Assembly: GCF_013391415.1 (NCBI RefSeq)
Contig: NZ_JACAXB010000026.1
Coordinates: 186,001 to 250,000 of the forward strand
Reading direction: 5' to 3'
Origin: Aquitalea sp. LB_tupeE
GTDB lineage: Bacteria > Pseudomonadota > Gammaproteobacteria > Burkholderiales > Chromobacteriaceae
Length of the DNA stretch: 64,000 bases
Below, piece by piece: positions 37,307 through 50,250 of the stretch. Made by a program: the position numbers and the translations under genes. Below the pieces are notes generated by a model. That model did no database searches. It had not been told where the DNA came from and worked only from the letters and a program-made list of their open reading frames with translations. Numbering within the stretch: the stretch's first letter is position 1; each line of letters opens with the position of its first letter.

Positions 37307-39454
37307 GTGTTCAATAAAATTACCAAAACGTTTCAGTATGGTAACCAGACCGTTACCCTGGAAACCGGCGAAGTAGCGCGCCAGGCTTCCGGCTCCGTTA
37401 TTGTTTCTGTTGATGAAACCGTTGTTCTGGTCGCCGTGGTCGGCGGCAAAAACGTCAAGCCGGGTCAGGATTTCTTCCCGCTGACCGTAGACTACCTGGA
37501 GCGTACCTACGCTGCCGGTAAAATCCCGGGTGGCTTCTTCAAGCGCGAAGGCAAGCAGTCCGAGAAGGAAGTGCTGACCAGCCGCCTGATCGACCGTCCG
37601 ATCCGCCCGCTGTTCCCGGAAGGCTTCTACCACGACGTACAAATCGTGGCTACCGTGCTGTCGCTGAACCCGGAAGTGGATTCCGACATTCCGGCCATGA
37701 TTGGTGCTTCTGCTGCGCTGGCCATTTCCGGCCTGCCGTTTGCCGGCCCGATCGGTGCTGCCCGTGTGGGTTACGCCAACGGCGAATACATCCTGAACCC
37801 GACCAAGACCGAACTGGCTAGCTCCGAAATGGACCTGGTGGTTGCCGGTACCGAGCGCGCCGTGCTGATGGTTGAGTCCGAAGCCAAGGAACTGTCCGAG
37901 TCCGTGATGCTGGGCGCCGTGGTATTTGGTCACGACCAGATGCAAGCCGCCATCAAGGCCATCAACGAGCTGGCTGACGAAGTCAACCCGGTGATGTTTG
38001 ACTGGACCGCTCCGGCCAAGAACGAAGAGCTGATCGCCCAGGTACGTGGCATTGCCGGTGCCAAGCTGGCCGATGCTTTCCGTCTGCGCCAGAAGCAAGC
38101 CCGCACCGTTGCCATCAACGAAGCATGGGCCGACGTGAAGGCTGCACTGATCAACGAAGATACCGACACCCTGCTGGCCAACGAAATCAAGGGCATCTTC
38201 AAGGGTCTGGAAGCGGAAATCGTACGTGGCCAGATTCTGGCCGGCGAACCGCGTATCGACGGTCGCGACACCCGCACCGTGCGCCCGATCAGCATCCGCA
38301 GCAACGTGTTGCCGCGCACCCACGGTTCCGCCCTGTTTACCCGTGGCGAAACCCAGGGTCTGGTGGTGACCACGCTGGGCACCAAGCAAGACGAGCAGAT
38401 CATCGACGCGCTGGCCGGTGAGTACACCGAACGCTTCATGCTGCATTACAACTTCCCGCCGTACTCCACCGGTGAAGCCGGCCGCATGGGCCCGCCGAAG
38501 CGTCGTGAAATCGGCCACGGCCGTCTGGCCAAGCGTGCCCTGGTTGCCGTATTGCCGCCGGAATCCGAATTCGGTTACTCCATGCGCGTGGTATCGGAAA
38601 TCACCGAATCCAACGGTTCTTCCTCCATGGCTTCGGTTTGCGGTGGCTGCCTGTCGCTGCTGTCCGCCGGTGTGCCGCTGAAGGCGCACGTGGCTGGTAT
38701 CGCCATGGGTCTGATCCTGGAAGGCAACCGCTTTGCCGTGCTGACCGACATTCTGGGTGATGAAGATCACCTGGGCGACATGGACTTCAAGGTGGCCGGT
38801 ACTGCCGAAGGCATTACCGCCCTGCAGATGGACATCAAGATCCAGGGCATCACCAAGGAAATCATGCAGGTTGCCCTGGCACAAGCCAAGGAAGGCCGTC
38901 AGCATATCCTGGGCCTGATGAAGGAAGCCGTGGAAGGCCCGCAAGAGCTGTCCGCCCACGCTCCGCGCCTGTACGTGATGAAGATCAATCCGGAGAAAAT
39001 CCGTGACGTGATCGGCAAGGGTGGCGAAACCATTCGCTCCATCACCAAGGACACCGGCACCGAGATCAATATCGAGGAAGATGGCACCATCACCATCGCC
39101 TCCATCTCCGGTGAAGGCGCCGAGGCTGCCAAGAAGCGTATCGAAGAAATCACCGTTGAAGTTGAAGTGGGCAAGATCTACGAAGGTACCGTAGTGAAGA
39201 TCCTCGACAACAACGTCGGTGCCATCGTTTCCATCCTGCCGGGCAAGGATGGTCTGGTACACATTTCTCAGATCGCCAATGAGCGCATCAAGAATGTGTC
39301 CGACTACCTGAAAGAAGGCCAGGTTGTGAAGGTCAAGGCCATCGAAATGGATGATCGCGGTCGCATCCGCCTGTCCATCAAGGCGCTGCTGGAAGACGAA
39401 TCCAAGGTTGCGCGCGAAACCGCCGACTCCTTCGGTCTGAAGACTCAGCAGTAA
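37307..39454 (+). CDS. pnp: Polyribonucleotide nucleotidyltransferase (PNPase)
   Basis: Phosphorolytic 3'-5' exoribonuclease and degradosome component. It has 715 residues from a GTG start (37307) with an AGGGA site; a TTG further upstream at 37262 overlaps the leader hairpin and is rejected. Two RNase PH domains flank a helical domain; [31 protein letters not shown] and [14 protein letters not shown]-type motifs ([13 protein letters not shown]) are visible. A KH domain ([20 protein letters not shown], about 553) and an S1 domain (about 620-690) follow. Confidence 0.98.
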   Translation: MFNKITKTFQYGNQTVTLETGEVARQASGSVIVSVDETVVLVAVVGGKNVKPGQDFFPLTVDYLERTYAAGKIPGGFFKREGKQSEKEVLTSRLIDRPIRPLFPEGFYHDVQIVATVLSLNPEVDSDIPAMIGASAALAISGLPFAGPIGAARVGYANGEYILNPTKTELASSEMDLVVAGTERAVLMVESEAKELSESVMLGAVVFGHDQMQAAIKAINELADEVNPVMFDWTAPAKNEELIAQVRGIAGAKLADAFRLRQKQARTVAINEAWADVKAALINEDTDTLLANEIKGIFKGLEAEIVRGQILAGEPRIDGRDTRTVRPISIRSNVLPRTHGSALFTRGETQGLVVTTLGTKQDEQIIDALAGEYTERFMLHYNFPPYSTGEAGRMGPPKRREIGHGRLAKRALVAVLPPESEFGYSMRVVSEITESNGSSSMASVCGGCLSLLSAGVPLKAHVAGIAMGLILEGNRFAVLTDILGDEDHLGDMDFKVAGTAEGITALQMDIKIQGITKEIMQVALAQAKEGRQHILGLMKEAVEGPQELSAHAPRLYVMKINPEKIRDVIGKGGETIRSITKDTGTEINIEEDGTITIASISGEGAEAAKKRIEEITVEVEVGKIYEGTVVKILDNNVGAIVSILPGKDGLVHISQIANERIKNVSDYLKEGQVVKVKAIEMDDRGRIRLSIKALLEDESKVARETADSFGLKTQQ

Positions 39455-39474
39455 TTCCTGGTAATGTGCCAAGC

Positions 39475-39502
39475 AAAAGCCCGCAGCAATGCGGGCTTTT
39501 TT
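39475..39502 (+). terminator. Rho-independent terminator of pnp
   Basis: AAAAGCCCGCA and TGCGGGCTTTT arms (39475-39485, 39490-39500) with a 4-base loop and T-run, 20 bases after the pnp stop. Confidence 0.92.
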
Positions 39503-39823
39503 GCGTCTGGCGGCAGGGGAGGGATGCCGGTGTGGATGTCGCGATTACGGCAGGCGCGACGCGCGCTGCGCGGCATTTTGACCGCCAGATGGCGCTTGTT
39601 GTGGCGATTTGTTTTGCAAGATACTGAAAATGAAGGTGAAAATGGCGGTTTGACGGGTTTGAGATAGGTCAAGTAATTTTATAAGCTGATGTCGCAAACC
39701 GGATATGGGTTGGCCGGAAGATTCGATTAGAATCATTTCAAGCGTATTAAATCATAACAATGCCGTTTACTGCCCCGGACAGCAGGCAGGAACGGAGGAC
39801 CAAGCAGGAAGGGAACTATAAAG
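39503..39823. other. 321-base region upstream of astC
   Basis: Carries the leader of the ast operon; AT-rich from about 39600. A TTGACG at 39650-39655 is a possible -35 but its -10 partner is weak. A symmetric TTGAGATAGGTCAA (39659-39672) resembles an FNR-type half-match (8/10). A GGAAGGGA ribosome site lies at 39807-39814. No reading frame with support was seen. Confidence 0.35.
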
Positions 39824-41038
39824 ATGAGCAATTCGATCACCCGCGCTGATTTCGACCAGGTCATGGTCCCCAACTACGGCCCGGCCGCATTCATTCCGGT
39901 CAAGGGTCTGGGTTCGCGTGTCTGGGATCAGGATGGTCGTGAATTCATTGATCTGGCAGGCGGTATCGCCGTGAATTCCCTGGGCCATTGCCACCCGCAA
40001 CTGGTGGCTGCGCTGACCGAACAGGCTGGCAAGCTGTGGCATGTGTCCAATGTGTTCACCAACGAGCCGGTGCTGAAACTGGCTCACGCGCTGACTTCCG
40101 CCACCTTTGCCGACCGCGCCTTCTTCTGCAACTCCGGTGCCGAGGCCAATGAAGCCTGCTTCAAGCTGGCACGCAAATATGCCGCCGATCATTTCGGTCC
40201 GGAAAAGAACGAAATCATTTCCTGCAAGAATTCCTTCCACGGTCGCACCCTGTTTACTGTGAGCGTGGGTGGCCAGCCCAAGTACACCGAAGGCTTTGCC
40301 CCGGTACCGGCCGGCATCCACCATTTCGAGTTCAACAATATCGACTCGCTCAAGGCGGCCATCAACGACAAGACCTGCGCCGTGGTCATTGAACCGGTGC
40401 AAGGCGAGGGCGGCGTGCTGCCGGCCGACAAGGCTTTCTTGCAAGCTGCGCGTGAACTGTGCGACCAGCACAATGCGCTGCTGATTTTCGATGAAGTACA
40501 AACCGGCGTGGGCCGTACCGGCTCGCTGTACGCTTATCAGGAATATGGCGTGACGCCGGACATCCTCTCCAGCGCCAAGTCGCTGGGTGGCGGTTTCCCG
40601 ATAGGTGCCATGCTCACCACCGACAAGATTGCCCAAAGCTTCTCGGTCGGCACCCACGGAACCACTTATGGCGGCAACCCGCTGGCCGCCTCGGTTGCCC
40701 TCAAGGTGATCGAAATCGTCAACACCCCCGAAGTGCTGGCCGGTGTACGTGCCAAGAGCCAGCGCCTGCGCGATGGCCTGAATGCCATCAACGACAAGTA
40801 CAAGGTATTCAAGGAAGTGCGCGGCATGGGCTTGCTGCTGGGTTGTGTACTGACCGATGCCTTTGCCGGTCGCGCCAAGGATTTCGTTAACGCTGCCAGC
40901 AAGCATCAGCTGCTGTTGCTGGTTGCCGGCGTCAATGTTGTGCGCATGGCTCCGTCGCTGGTAGTGGAAGACCGTGACATCGACGAAGCGCTGCAGCGTT
41001 TTGATGCTGCCGTGGCCGAACTCGTCGCCGCCAAGTAA
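39824..41038 (+). CDS. astC: Succinylornithine transaminase (AstC/AruC type)
   Basis: PLP enzyme of 404 residues converting N2-succinylornithine and 2-oxoglutarate to succinylglutamate semialdehyde and glutamate; family members also act on acetylornithine in arginine synthesis. Visible: [57 protein letters not shown], and the PLP Lys in [15 protein letters not shown]. The assignment to the degradative role rests on the directly following aruF, aruG, astD and astB. Confidence 0.93.
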   Translation: MSNSITRADFDQVMVPNYGPAAFIPVKGLGSRVWDQDGREFIDLAGGIAVNSLGHCHPQLVAALTEQAGKLWHVSNVFTNEPVLKLAHALTSATFADRAFFCNSGAEANEACFKLARKYAADHFGPEKNEIISCKNSFHGRTLFTVSVGGQPKYTEGFAPVPAGIHHFEFNNIDSLKAAINDKTCAVVIEPVQGEGGVLPADKAFLQAARELCDQHNALLIFDEVQTGVGRTGSLYAYQEYGVTPDILSSAKSLGGGFPIGAMLTTDKIAQSFSVGTHGTTYGGNPLAASVALKVIEIVNTPEVLAGVRAKSQRLRDGLNAINDKYKVFKEVRGMGLLLGCVLTDAFAGRAKDFVNAASKHQLLLLVAGVNVVRMAPSLVVEDRDIDEALQRFDAAVAELVAAK

Positions 41039-41063
41039 GCCCCGTTTTTTCCCGCAAGAGACA

Positions 41064-41120
41064 CCACAGCCAGGCTTTGCCGTGGCTGTGGGTACGGCTG
41101 CGCCCGCGAAACGGCGCAGC
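41064..41120 (+). repeat. Two strong hairpins between astC and aruF
   Basis: CCACAGCCA/TGGCTGTGG (41064-41072, 41083-41091) has 9 perfect pairs with a further inner GGC/GCC. GCTGCGCC/GGCGCAGC (41097-41104, 41113-41120) has 8 pairs. Neither is followed by a T-run, so they are more likely transcript stabilising or processing elements than terminators. Confidence 0.6.
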
Positions 41121-41146
41121 GGCTTACCCCCCAGAGGGAGGTTTCC

Positions 41147-42166
41147 ATGTTTATCGTGCGCCCAGTCCGCACTGCCGACTTGCCCGCCATCGAAAGAATG
41201 GCCGTAGCCAGCGGCATTGGTGTGACCAGCCTGCCCAACAATCGGGACAAGCTGTTCGAACGGATCCAGCAGTCCTCATCCTCGTTCGAGTTTGAAGCCA
41301 CCGCTGAAACCGGCAGCGAATACTATATGTTTGTGCTGGAGTCCGCCGGCGAGGTGGTGGGTACTGCCTCCATCAGCGCCTGTGCCGGTTTCGACGAGCC
41401 GTTTTACAGCTACCGCAGCGAAACCTTTGTGCATGCCTCGCGCACGCTCAAGGTGAACAACCGGGTGCATGTGCTGAATATCTGTCACGACCTCACCGGC
41501 ATGGTGCAGCTGTGCGGCTTCTATGCCGATACCGTGCTGGAACCGCTGGCCGCCGAACTGCTGTCGCGCGCGCGCCTGCTGTTCATCGCCACGGCACGGC
41601 AGCGTTTTGGCCGTCGCATCATTGCCGAAATGCAGGGCATTCATGACGATGCCGGGCAGTCGCCGTTCTGGAATGCCATTGGCCGCCGCTTCTTCAATAT
41701 GGATTTCCTGCAGGTGGAGCAGGCTTTTGTCGGCCACAGCAAAACCTTTATTGCCGAGCTGATGCCCAGCTACCCCATCTATGTGCCCTTGCTGCCGGAT
41801 GATGCACAAAACGCCATTGGCCAGATCCATGCCAATTTCGAACGCCCCTGTCAGCTGCTCACCACCGAAGGCTTCGAGGCGGACAACTACATCGATATCT
41901 TTGATGGCGGCGCGGTGCTGACTGCCGAGCTGGACCGATTGCAAACGCTGGAGCGCAACCGCTGCCATGCCGTGGAAGTGGCTGCCAGCCTGCCAGCCCA
42001 GGCCAGCATGCATCTGGTGTGCAACCAGCAGGTAGGTGACTTCGTGGCGGCAGCCATCCGTGTGGCCATTGTCGATGGTGTGGCCTTCATCAATCCGGAT
42101 GCCGCTCAGGCGCTGGGTGTAAGCAGCGGCGACACCGTGCGTGTGGTCGGCTTACAGCAAGGCTGA
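41147..42166 (+). CDS. aruF: Arginine/ornithine succinyltransferase subunit alpha
   Basis: Transfers succinyl from succinyl-CoA to the alpha-amino group of arginine (or ornithine), first step of the AST pathway. It has 339 residues with the AstA fold: FIVRPVRTADLPAIERMAVASGIGVTSLP, the Ser-rich SSSSFEF region, RARLLFIATARQRFGRRIIAEMQG, and SPFWNAIGRRFF. In Pseudomonas AruF and AruG form a heterodimer; this gene is the alpha-like copy. A GAGGGAGG site precedes the ATG. It is followed by aruG 11 bases later. Confidence 0.94.
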   Translation: MFIVRPVRTADLPAIERMAVASGIGVTSLPNNRDKLFERIQQSSSSFEFEATAETGSEYYMFVLESAGEVVGTASISACAGFDEPFYSYRSETFVHASRTLKVNNRVHVLNICHDLTGMVQLCGFYADTVLEPLAAELLSRARLLFIATARQRFGRRIIAEMQGIHDDAGQSPFWNAIGRRFFNMDFLQVEQAFVGHSKTFIAELMPSYPIYVPLLPDDAQNAIGQIHANFERPCQLLTTEGFEADNYIDIFDGGAVLTAELDRLQTLERNRCHAVEVAASLPAQASMHLVCNQQVGDFVAAAIRVAIVDGVAFINPDAAQALGVSSGDTVRVVGLQQG

Positions 42167-42177
42167 GGAGAGACAGC

Positions 42178-46012
<3,835 letters not shown>

Positions 46013-46075
46013 GCCAGGCAATGGAGCGGGGCGATGTTTCCATTTGGGTCAGTTGCCCTGTTTCTGTCTATATAT

Positions 46076-46099
46076 AAAGCCACCTGGGGGTGGCTTTTG
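46076..46099 (+). terminator. Rho-independent terminator of the ast operon
   Basis: AAAGCCACC-TGGG-GGTGGCTTT hairpin (46076-46097) with TT after it, 64 bases past the astB stop. Confidence 0.8.
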
Positions 46100-46171
46100 T
46101 GCTGTTATGGGGCGCTGCTGCATTTTTTGCCACAATGTGGGGCGTATTTCCCGTTTTGGCTGGCAAAAAAC

Positions 46172-46187
46172 TGGCCCGACTCTTGCT
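46172..46187 (+). promoter_or_regulatory. Sigma-54-type promoter candidate
   Basis: TGGCCCGACTCTTGCT has the invariant GG (46173-46174) and GC (46185-46186) with exactly 10 bases between, matching the -24/-12 TGGCAC-N5-TTGCT pattern at most positions. It points right, 540 bases before livH, suggesting nitrogen-linked control or a separate short transcript. Confidence 0.5.
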
Positions 46188-46310
46188 ATAGAGGCCGCAA
46201 CAAGCAGTTTTGTCTGCGCCGCTTGCTTACTGATGTAGTGCGCCGACAAAAATTTTGCAGGTATGGGGTGTGCTCAGGCTGACGGACGATTGTATTCCGA
46301 AGATTGTATA

Positions 46311-46450
46311 CATTCGAATGAGTGCGAAAATTCTGTGTTCGCATTGGAATGCGAATGAACATTTCTTTTCGATTGCGAATATTTTTAAGGGGAAACATGT
46401 CAAAAATGTGAAAATGCAGTCTTTCGCAGGTGTGTTCGCATGCAGTGAAG
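46311..46450. repeat. Clustered TTCGCA/TGCGAA repeats
   Basis: CATTCGAATG (46311-46320) and TTCGCATT-GG-AATGCGAA (46338-46355) are perfect palindromes; further copies of TGCGAA/TTCGCA occur at about 46323, 46374, 46424 and 46436. Density is far above chance, suggesting a multi-site operator or structured RNA. Confidence 0.5.
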
Positions 46451-46569
46451 ATATCTCATTTTATCTTGCTGCAGCGCAGTAATAACGCCTTAAAAAACCC
46501 AATAAAATCAATAACTTGCGATAATTTTAAATGATTTGCCTTTTTGCTGTTTTTCACCGGTTTTTCAGA

Positions 46570-46599
46570 TTGACAGTCGATTGAATCCACACGCATAAT
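46570..46599 (+). promoter_or_regulatory. Sigma-70 promoter of the liv operon
   Basis: TTGACA (46570-46575) and CATAAT (46594-46599) with an 18-base spacer, 126 bases before the livH start. This is the best consensus promoter in the window. Confidence 0.65.
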
Positions 46600-46724
46600 C
46601 CGTGCGGCTGTCAGACAGAAACCAGGAAAATGGTTCGATACGACAGGCAACAACTACAGGTGGCATAAGAAGAGGGGAAGCCCTACAAGCTGCTGGGTCG
46701 TTTAAATCAAAGGAGATCTCCCAC

Positions 46725-47654
46725 GTGGACATTTTTTTCCAACAGATCCTCAATGGTCTGGTACTTGGTAGCATCTATGCGCTGATCGCGCTGGGTTACA
46801 CCATGGTGTACGGGATCATGGGGCTCATCAACTTCGCCCATGGCGAAGTCGTGATGATTGGTGCAATGGTATGTATTACCGTTGTTTCTACCCTGATGCA
46901 CTCGGGTGTGGACCTTCCAGGCTGGGCTATCGTGCTGATCGGCACGCTGGTTGCCATTCCGGTTTGCGCCTTGCTTGGCTTTGTCATTGAACGGGTGGCT
47001 TACCGTCCGTTGCGTGGCGCTCAGCGTCTGGCTCCGCTGATTACCGCGATTGGCTTGTCCATTTCGCTGCAGCAGATTGCCATCCTGATCTGGGGCCGCA
47101 ACTACATCCCCTTCCCTGACCTGCTGAACGCTGACACTGTCAGCATCATGGGTGCCAGCATTACCAAGCTGCAAATCATGATTGTGGTGCTGTGCCTGGT
47201 GCTGATGATCGGCCTTCTGGTTGTGGTTGAGAAAACCAAGCTCGGTCGCGCCATGCGTGCCACCAGTCAGAACCCGGCTGTGGCCGGTCTGATGGGTGTC
47301 AACGTCAACACCATCATTTCCGCCACCTTCATGCTGGGCTCCGCCCTGGGTGCGATTGCCGGTGTAATGGTTGCCACCAACTACTCCCAGGCCCACTACT
47401 ACATGGGCTTCATGATCGGCCTGAAGGCGTTCACCGCTGCAGTGCTGGGTGGTATCGGCAATCTGGGTGGTGCAGTGGCCGGCGGTATCCTGCTGGGCAT
47501 CATCGAAAGCCTGGGTGCAGGTTATATCGGTCAGCTGACCGGTGGCTTCCTGGGTTCCAACTATCAGGACATCTTTGCCTTCATGGTGCTGATCCTGGTG
47601 CTGATTTTCCGTCCGTCCGGCCTGCTGGGCGAAAAGATGGCTGACCGCGCCTGA
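46725..47654 (+). CDS. livH: Branched-chain amino-acid ABC transporter permease LivH
   Basis: Inner-membrane permease of the high-affinity leucine/isoleucine/valine system. It has 309 residues, about eight membrane helices; family motifs LNGLVLGSIYALIALGYTMVYGIMGLINFAHG and VVEKTKLGRAMRATSQNPAVAGLMGVN, AAVLGGIGNLGGAVAGG. GTG at 46725 with an AGGAG site 9 bases upstream is chosen; a longer ATG frame would have no ribosome site. Confidence 0.95.
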   Translation: MDIFFQQILNGLVLGSIYALIALGYTMVYGIMGLINFAHGEVVMIGAMVCITVVSTLMHSGVDLPGWAIVLIGTLVAIPVCALLGFVIERVAYRPLRGAQRLAPLITAIGLSISLQQIAILIWGRNYIPFPDLLNADTVSIMGASITKLQIMIVVLCLVLMIGLLVVVEKTKLGRAMRATSQNPAVAGLMGVNVNTIISATFMLGSALGAIAGVMVATNYSQAHYYMGFMIGLKAFTAAVLGGIGNLGGAVAGGILLGIIESLGAGYIGQLTGGFLGSNYQDIFAFMVLILVLIFRPSGLLGEKMADRA

Positions 47655-47671
47655 TCCGGGGGAGAAATAAC

Positions 47672-48754
47672 ATGAGCAAGGCATTTGATTCCAAACAAAT
47701 CGGGCTGTTCATCGCCAGCGGCATTGCCCTGTGCGTACTGCCCTTCGTGGTAGGTGGCGCGCTGGGTAATTCCTGGGTGCGTATCGTCGACTTCGCGCTG
47801 TTGTACGTGATGCTGGCACTGGGCCTTAACATCGTGGTGGGCTTTGCCGGCCTGCTCGACCTGGGCTTCATCGCCTTCTATGCCGTGGGTGCCTACACCT
47901 ACGCATTGCTGGGTTCGCCGCACTTCGGCATTCACTGGCCCTTCTATGTCACCATTCCGCTGGGTGCGCTGTTTGCCGCCTTCTTCGGTATTCTGCTCGG
48001 TACCCCGGTACTGCGCCTGAAGGGTGACTATCTGGCCATCGTGACGCTGGGTTTCGGAGAAATCATCCGTATCTTCATGAACAACCTGAACGCGCCGGTC
48101 AACATCACCAACGGCCCGCAAGGTATCAACCTGATCGACCCGATCCGCGTTGGCGCTGCCGACCTGGGTTCGCCGATCAACCTGTTCGGCCTGTCCCTGC
48201 CGCCGGTCTATCTGTACTACTACCTGTTCCTGGTATTGACCGTCATCGTGGTGATCATGGCTTCCCGCCTGCAGCACTCCCGTATCGGCCGTGCCTGGGT
48301 TGCGCTGCGTGAAGACCAGATTGCCGCTTCGGCCATGGGCATCAACATCCGTAACATCAAGCTGCTGGCCTTTGCTCTGGGTGCGCTGTCCGGTGGTGTG
48401 GCTGGTGGCCTGTTCTCTGCCTTCCAGGGTTTTGTCTCGCCGGAATCCTTCAGCCTGCTGGAATCCATCATGATCCTGGCCATGATCGTTCTGGGTGGCA
48501 TGGGTAATATCGCCGGTGTGATCCTGGGTGCTGTCGTGCTGACCATCGCACCGGAAATCCTGCGTGACGTGATTGGCCCGCTGCAGATGAAGACCATGGG
48601 TCGCATGCTGATCGACCCGGAAAACGCCCGCATGCTGCTGTTCGGCATTGCCATGGTGGTGATGATGCTGGTTCGTCCGGAAGGCATGCTGCCGTCCAAG
48701 CGCCGCAAGGCTGAATTCAAGGACGCCAAAGAAGCGGCTGCGCAGAAAGGTTAA
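47672..48754 (+). CDS. livM: Branched-chain amino-acid ABC transporter permease LivM
   Basis: Second permease, 360 residues. Typical motifs: LLYVMLALGLNIVVGFAGLLDLGFIAFYAVGAYTYALL, LRLKGDYLAIVTLGFGEIIRI, GRAWVALREDQIAASAMGINIRNIKLLAFALGALSGGVAGGLFS. GGGGGAG site 17 bases after livH. The C-terminus is basic. Confidence 0.95.
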   Translation: MSKAFDSKQIGLFIASGIALCVLPFVVGGALGNSWVRIVDFALLYVMLALGLNIVVGFAGLLDLGFIAFYAVGAYTYALLGSPHFGIHWPFYVTIPLGALFAAFFGILLGTPVLRLKGDYLAIVTLGFGEIIRIFMNNLNAPVNITNGPQGINLIDPIRVGAADLGSPINLFGLSLPPVYLYYYLFLVLTVIVVIMASRLQHSRIGRAWVALREDQIAASAMGINIRNIKLLAFALGALSGGVAGGLFSAFQGFVSPESFSLLESIMILAMIVLGGMGNIAGVILGAVVLTIAPEILRDVIGPLQMKTMGRMLIDPENARMLLFGIAMVVMMLVRPEGMLPSKRRKAEFKDAKEAAAQKG

Positions 48755-48757
48755 GTC

Positions 48758-49528
48758 ATGGCTGAAGTACTGCTGAAAATCGAAGGCATCAACAAGCGTT
48801 TTGGTGGTCTGCACGCACTGAGCGATGTCGGCCTGACCATCAACAAGGGTGAAATCTACGGTCTGATCGGCCCGAACGGCGCGGGCAAGACCACGCTGTT
48901 CAACGTGCTGACCGGCCTGTACGTGCCGGACGAAGGCTCCTTCACTTTCGACGGCCACAACCTGTTCCAGGCCAAGCCGCACGTGGTGGTGAACGCCGGT
49001 ATCGCCCGTACTTTCCAGAACATCCGCTTGTTTGCGGAAATGACTGCGCTGGAAAACGTGATGGTGGGTCGCCACATCCGTTCCAAGGCCGGTGCGCTGG
49101 GCGCGGTACTGCGTGACCGCCGTACCCGCGAGGAAGAAAAAGCGATTACCGCCAAGGCCTGGGAACTGCTGGAATACGTCGGCATTGCCGACGTGGCCGA
49201 CGAACGTGCCCGTAATCTGTCCTACGGCCACCAGCGTCGTCTGGAAATCGCCCGCGCGCTGGCCACCGAGCCCAAGCTGCTGGCACTGGACGAACCGGCT
49301 GCCGGTATGAACCCGCGTGAAACCGAAGAGCTCAAGGAGCTGATGAGCAAGATCGCCAAGAGCGGTACTACGGTTTTGCTGATTGAACACGACGTCAAAC
49401 TCATGATGGGTCTGTGTGACCGTATTGCGGTGCTGGATTACGGCAAGAAAATTGCCGAAGGCATTCCGGAAGAAGTACGCAAGAACCCGAGAGTGATTGA
49501 AGCTTACCTGGGAGCGGCACACGCATGA
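48758..49528 (+). CDS. livG: Branched-chain amino-acid ABC transporter ATP-binding protein LivG
   Basis: ATPase of 256 residues. Walker A GPNGAGKTT, LivG-type GIARTFQNIRLFAEMTALENVMVGRH, signature LSYGHQRRLEIARAL, Walker B LLALDEPAAGMNP and switch His in LLIEHDVKLMMGL. It begins 3 bases after livM and its stop overlaps livF. Confidence 0.97.
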   Translation: MAEVLLKIEGINKRFGGLHALSDVGLTINKGEIYGLIGPNGAGKTTLFNVLTGLYVPDEGSFTFDGHNLFQAKPHVVVNAGIARTFQNIRLFAEMTALENVMVGRHIRSKAGALGAVLRDRRTREEEKAITAKAWELLEYVGIADVADERARNLSYGHQRRLEIARALATEPKLLALDEPAAGMNPRETEELKELMSKIAKSGTTVLLIEHDVKLMMGLCDRIAVLDYGKKIAEGIPEEVRKNPRVIEAYLGAAHA

Positions 49529-50235
49529 GCCTTCTGGAAGTTAAAAACCTGCAAGTGGCTTACGGCGGCATTCAGGCTGTACGTGGCGTGGATTTCCACA
49601 TTGACCAAGGCGAACTGGTCACCCTGATCGGTGCCAACGGTGCCGGCAAGACCACCACCCTGAAAACCCTGATCGGCATGGTGAAGCCGTCCGGTGGCAG
49701 CATCACTTACGATGGCAAGCTGAACGGCACCATTCCGTCCCACGACTATGTGCGTCATGGTCTGGTGATGGTGCCGGAAGGCCGGGGCATCTTCAGCAAG
49801 CTGACGGTGGAAGAAAACCTGCAAATGGGTGCCTACTACCGCAATGACAAGGCGGCTATCCAGAGCGAAATCGAGCGCGTGTACGAACTGTTCCCGCGCC
49901 TGAAAGAGCGTTACAAGCAGCTGGCCGGCACCCTGTCCGGCGGCGAGCAGCAAATGGTGGCCATGGGCCGTGCCATGCTGTCCAAGCCCAAGCTGCTGTT
50001 GCTGGATGAACCGTCCATGGGTCTGGCCCCTATCATCGTGGAAAAGATTTTCGAAATCATCCAGATGATTGCCAAGGAAGGCGTGACCATGCTGCTGGTG
50101 GAGCAGAACGCCAAACTGGCCCTGGAAGTGTCCCAGCGCGGTTATGTGATGGAAAGCGGCCGTATCACCATGGGTGGCCCGGCGCGCGAATTGCTCGACG
50201 ACGAACGCGTGCGTAACGCCTACCTCGGCGAGTAA
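49525..50235 (+). CDS. livF: Branched-chain amino-acid ABC transporter ATP-binding protein LivF
   Basis: Second ATPase, 236 residues. Walker A GANGAGKTT, VPEGRGIFSKLTVEENLQMGAY (LivF type), signature LSGGEQQMVAMGRAM, Walker B LLLLDEPSMGLAP, MLLVEQNAKLALEVS. Overlaps livG by 4 bases. No livJ/livK binding-protein gene is present in the window. Confidence 0.97.
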   Translation: MSLLEVKNLQVAYGGIQAVRGVDFHIDQGELVTLIGANGAGKTTTLKTLIGMVKPSGGSITYDGKLNGTIPSHDYVRHGLVMVPEGRGIFSKLTVEENLQMGAYYRNDKAAIQSEIERVYELFPRLKERYKQLAGTLSGGEQQMVAMGRAMLSKPKLLLLDEPSMGLAPIIVEKIFEIIQMIAKEGVTMLLVEQNAKLALEVSQRGYVMESGRITMGGPARELLDDERVRNAYLGE

Positions 50236-50250
50236 GCAAAAGAGTCTTCA

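Larger units (their letters stand above)
46013..46724. other. 712-base intergenic region between ast and liv operons
   Basis: AT-rich. It holds the ast terminator, a sigma-54-like promoter (46172-46187), a cluster of TTCGCA/TGCGAA repeats (46311-46450) and a sigma-70 promoter (46570-46599). Short frames exist but none has ribosome-site and codon support; a non-coding transcript is possible. Confidence 0.5.

Noticed and set aside
37217-39472. Antisense frame to pnp (751 residues)
   Set aside because: Shadow frame; no motifs, and pnp is clear on the other strand.
39659-39672. FNR box before astC
   Set aside because: TTGAGATAGGTCAA matches only 8/10 and no -10 lies at the expected distance.
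46034-46482. Short frames in the ast-liv gap
   Set aside because: Codon use and lack of ribosome sites do not support translation; an AAGGGGAAAC-ATG start gives only a 4-residue peptide.
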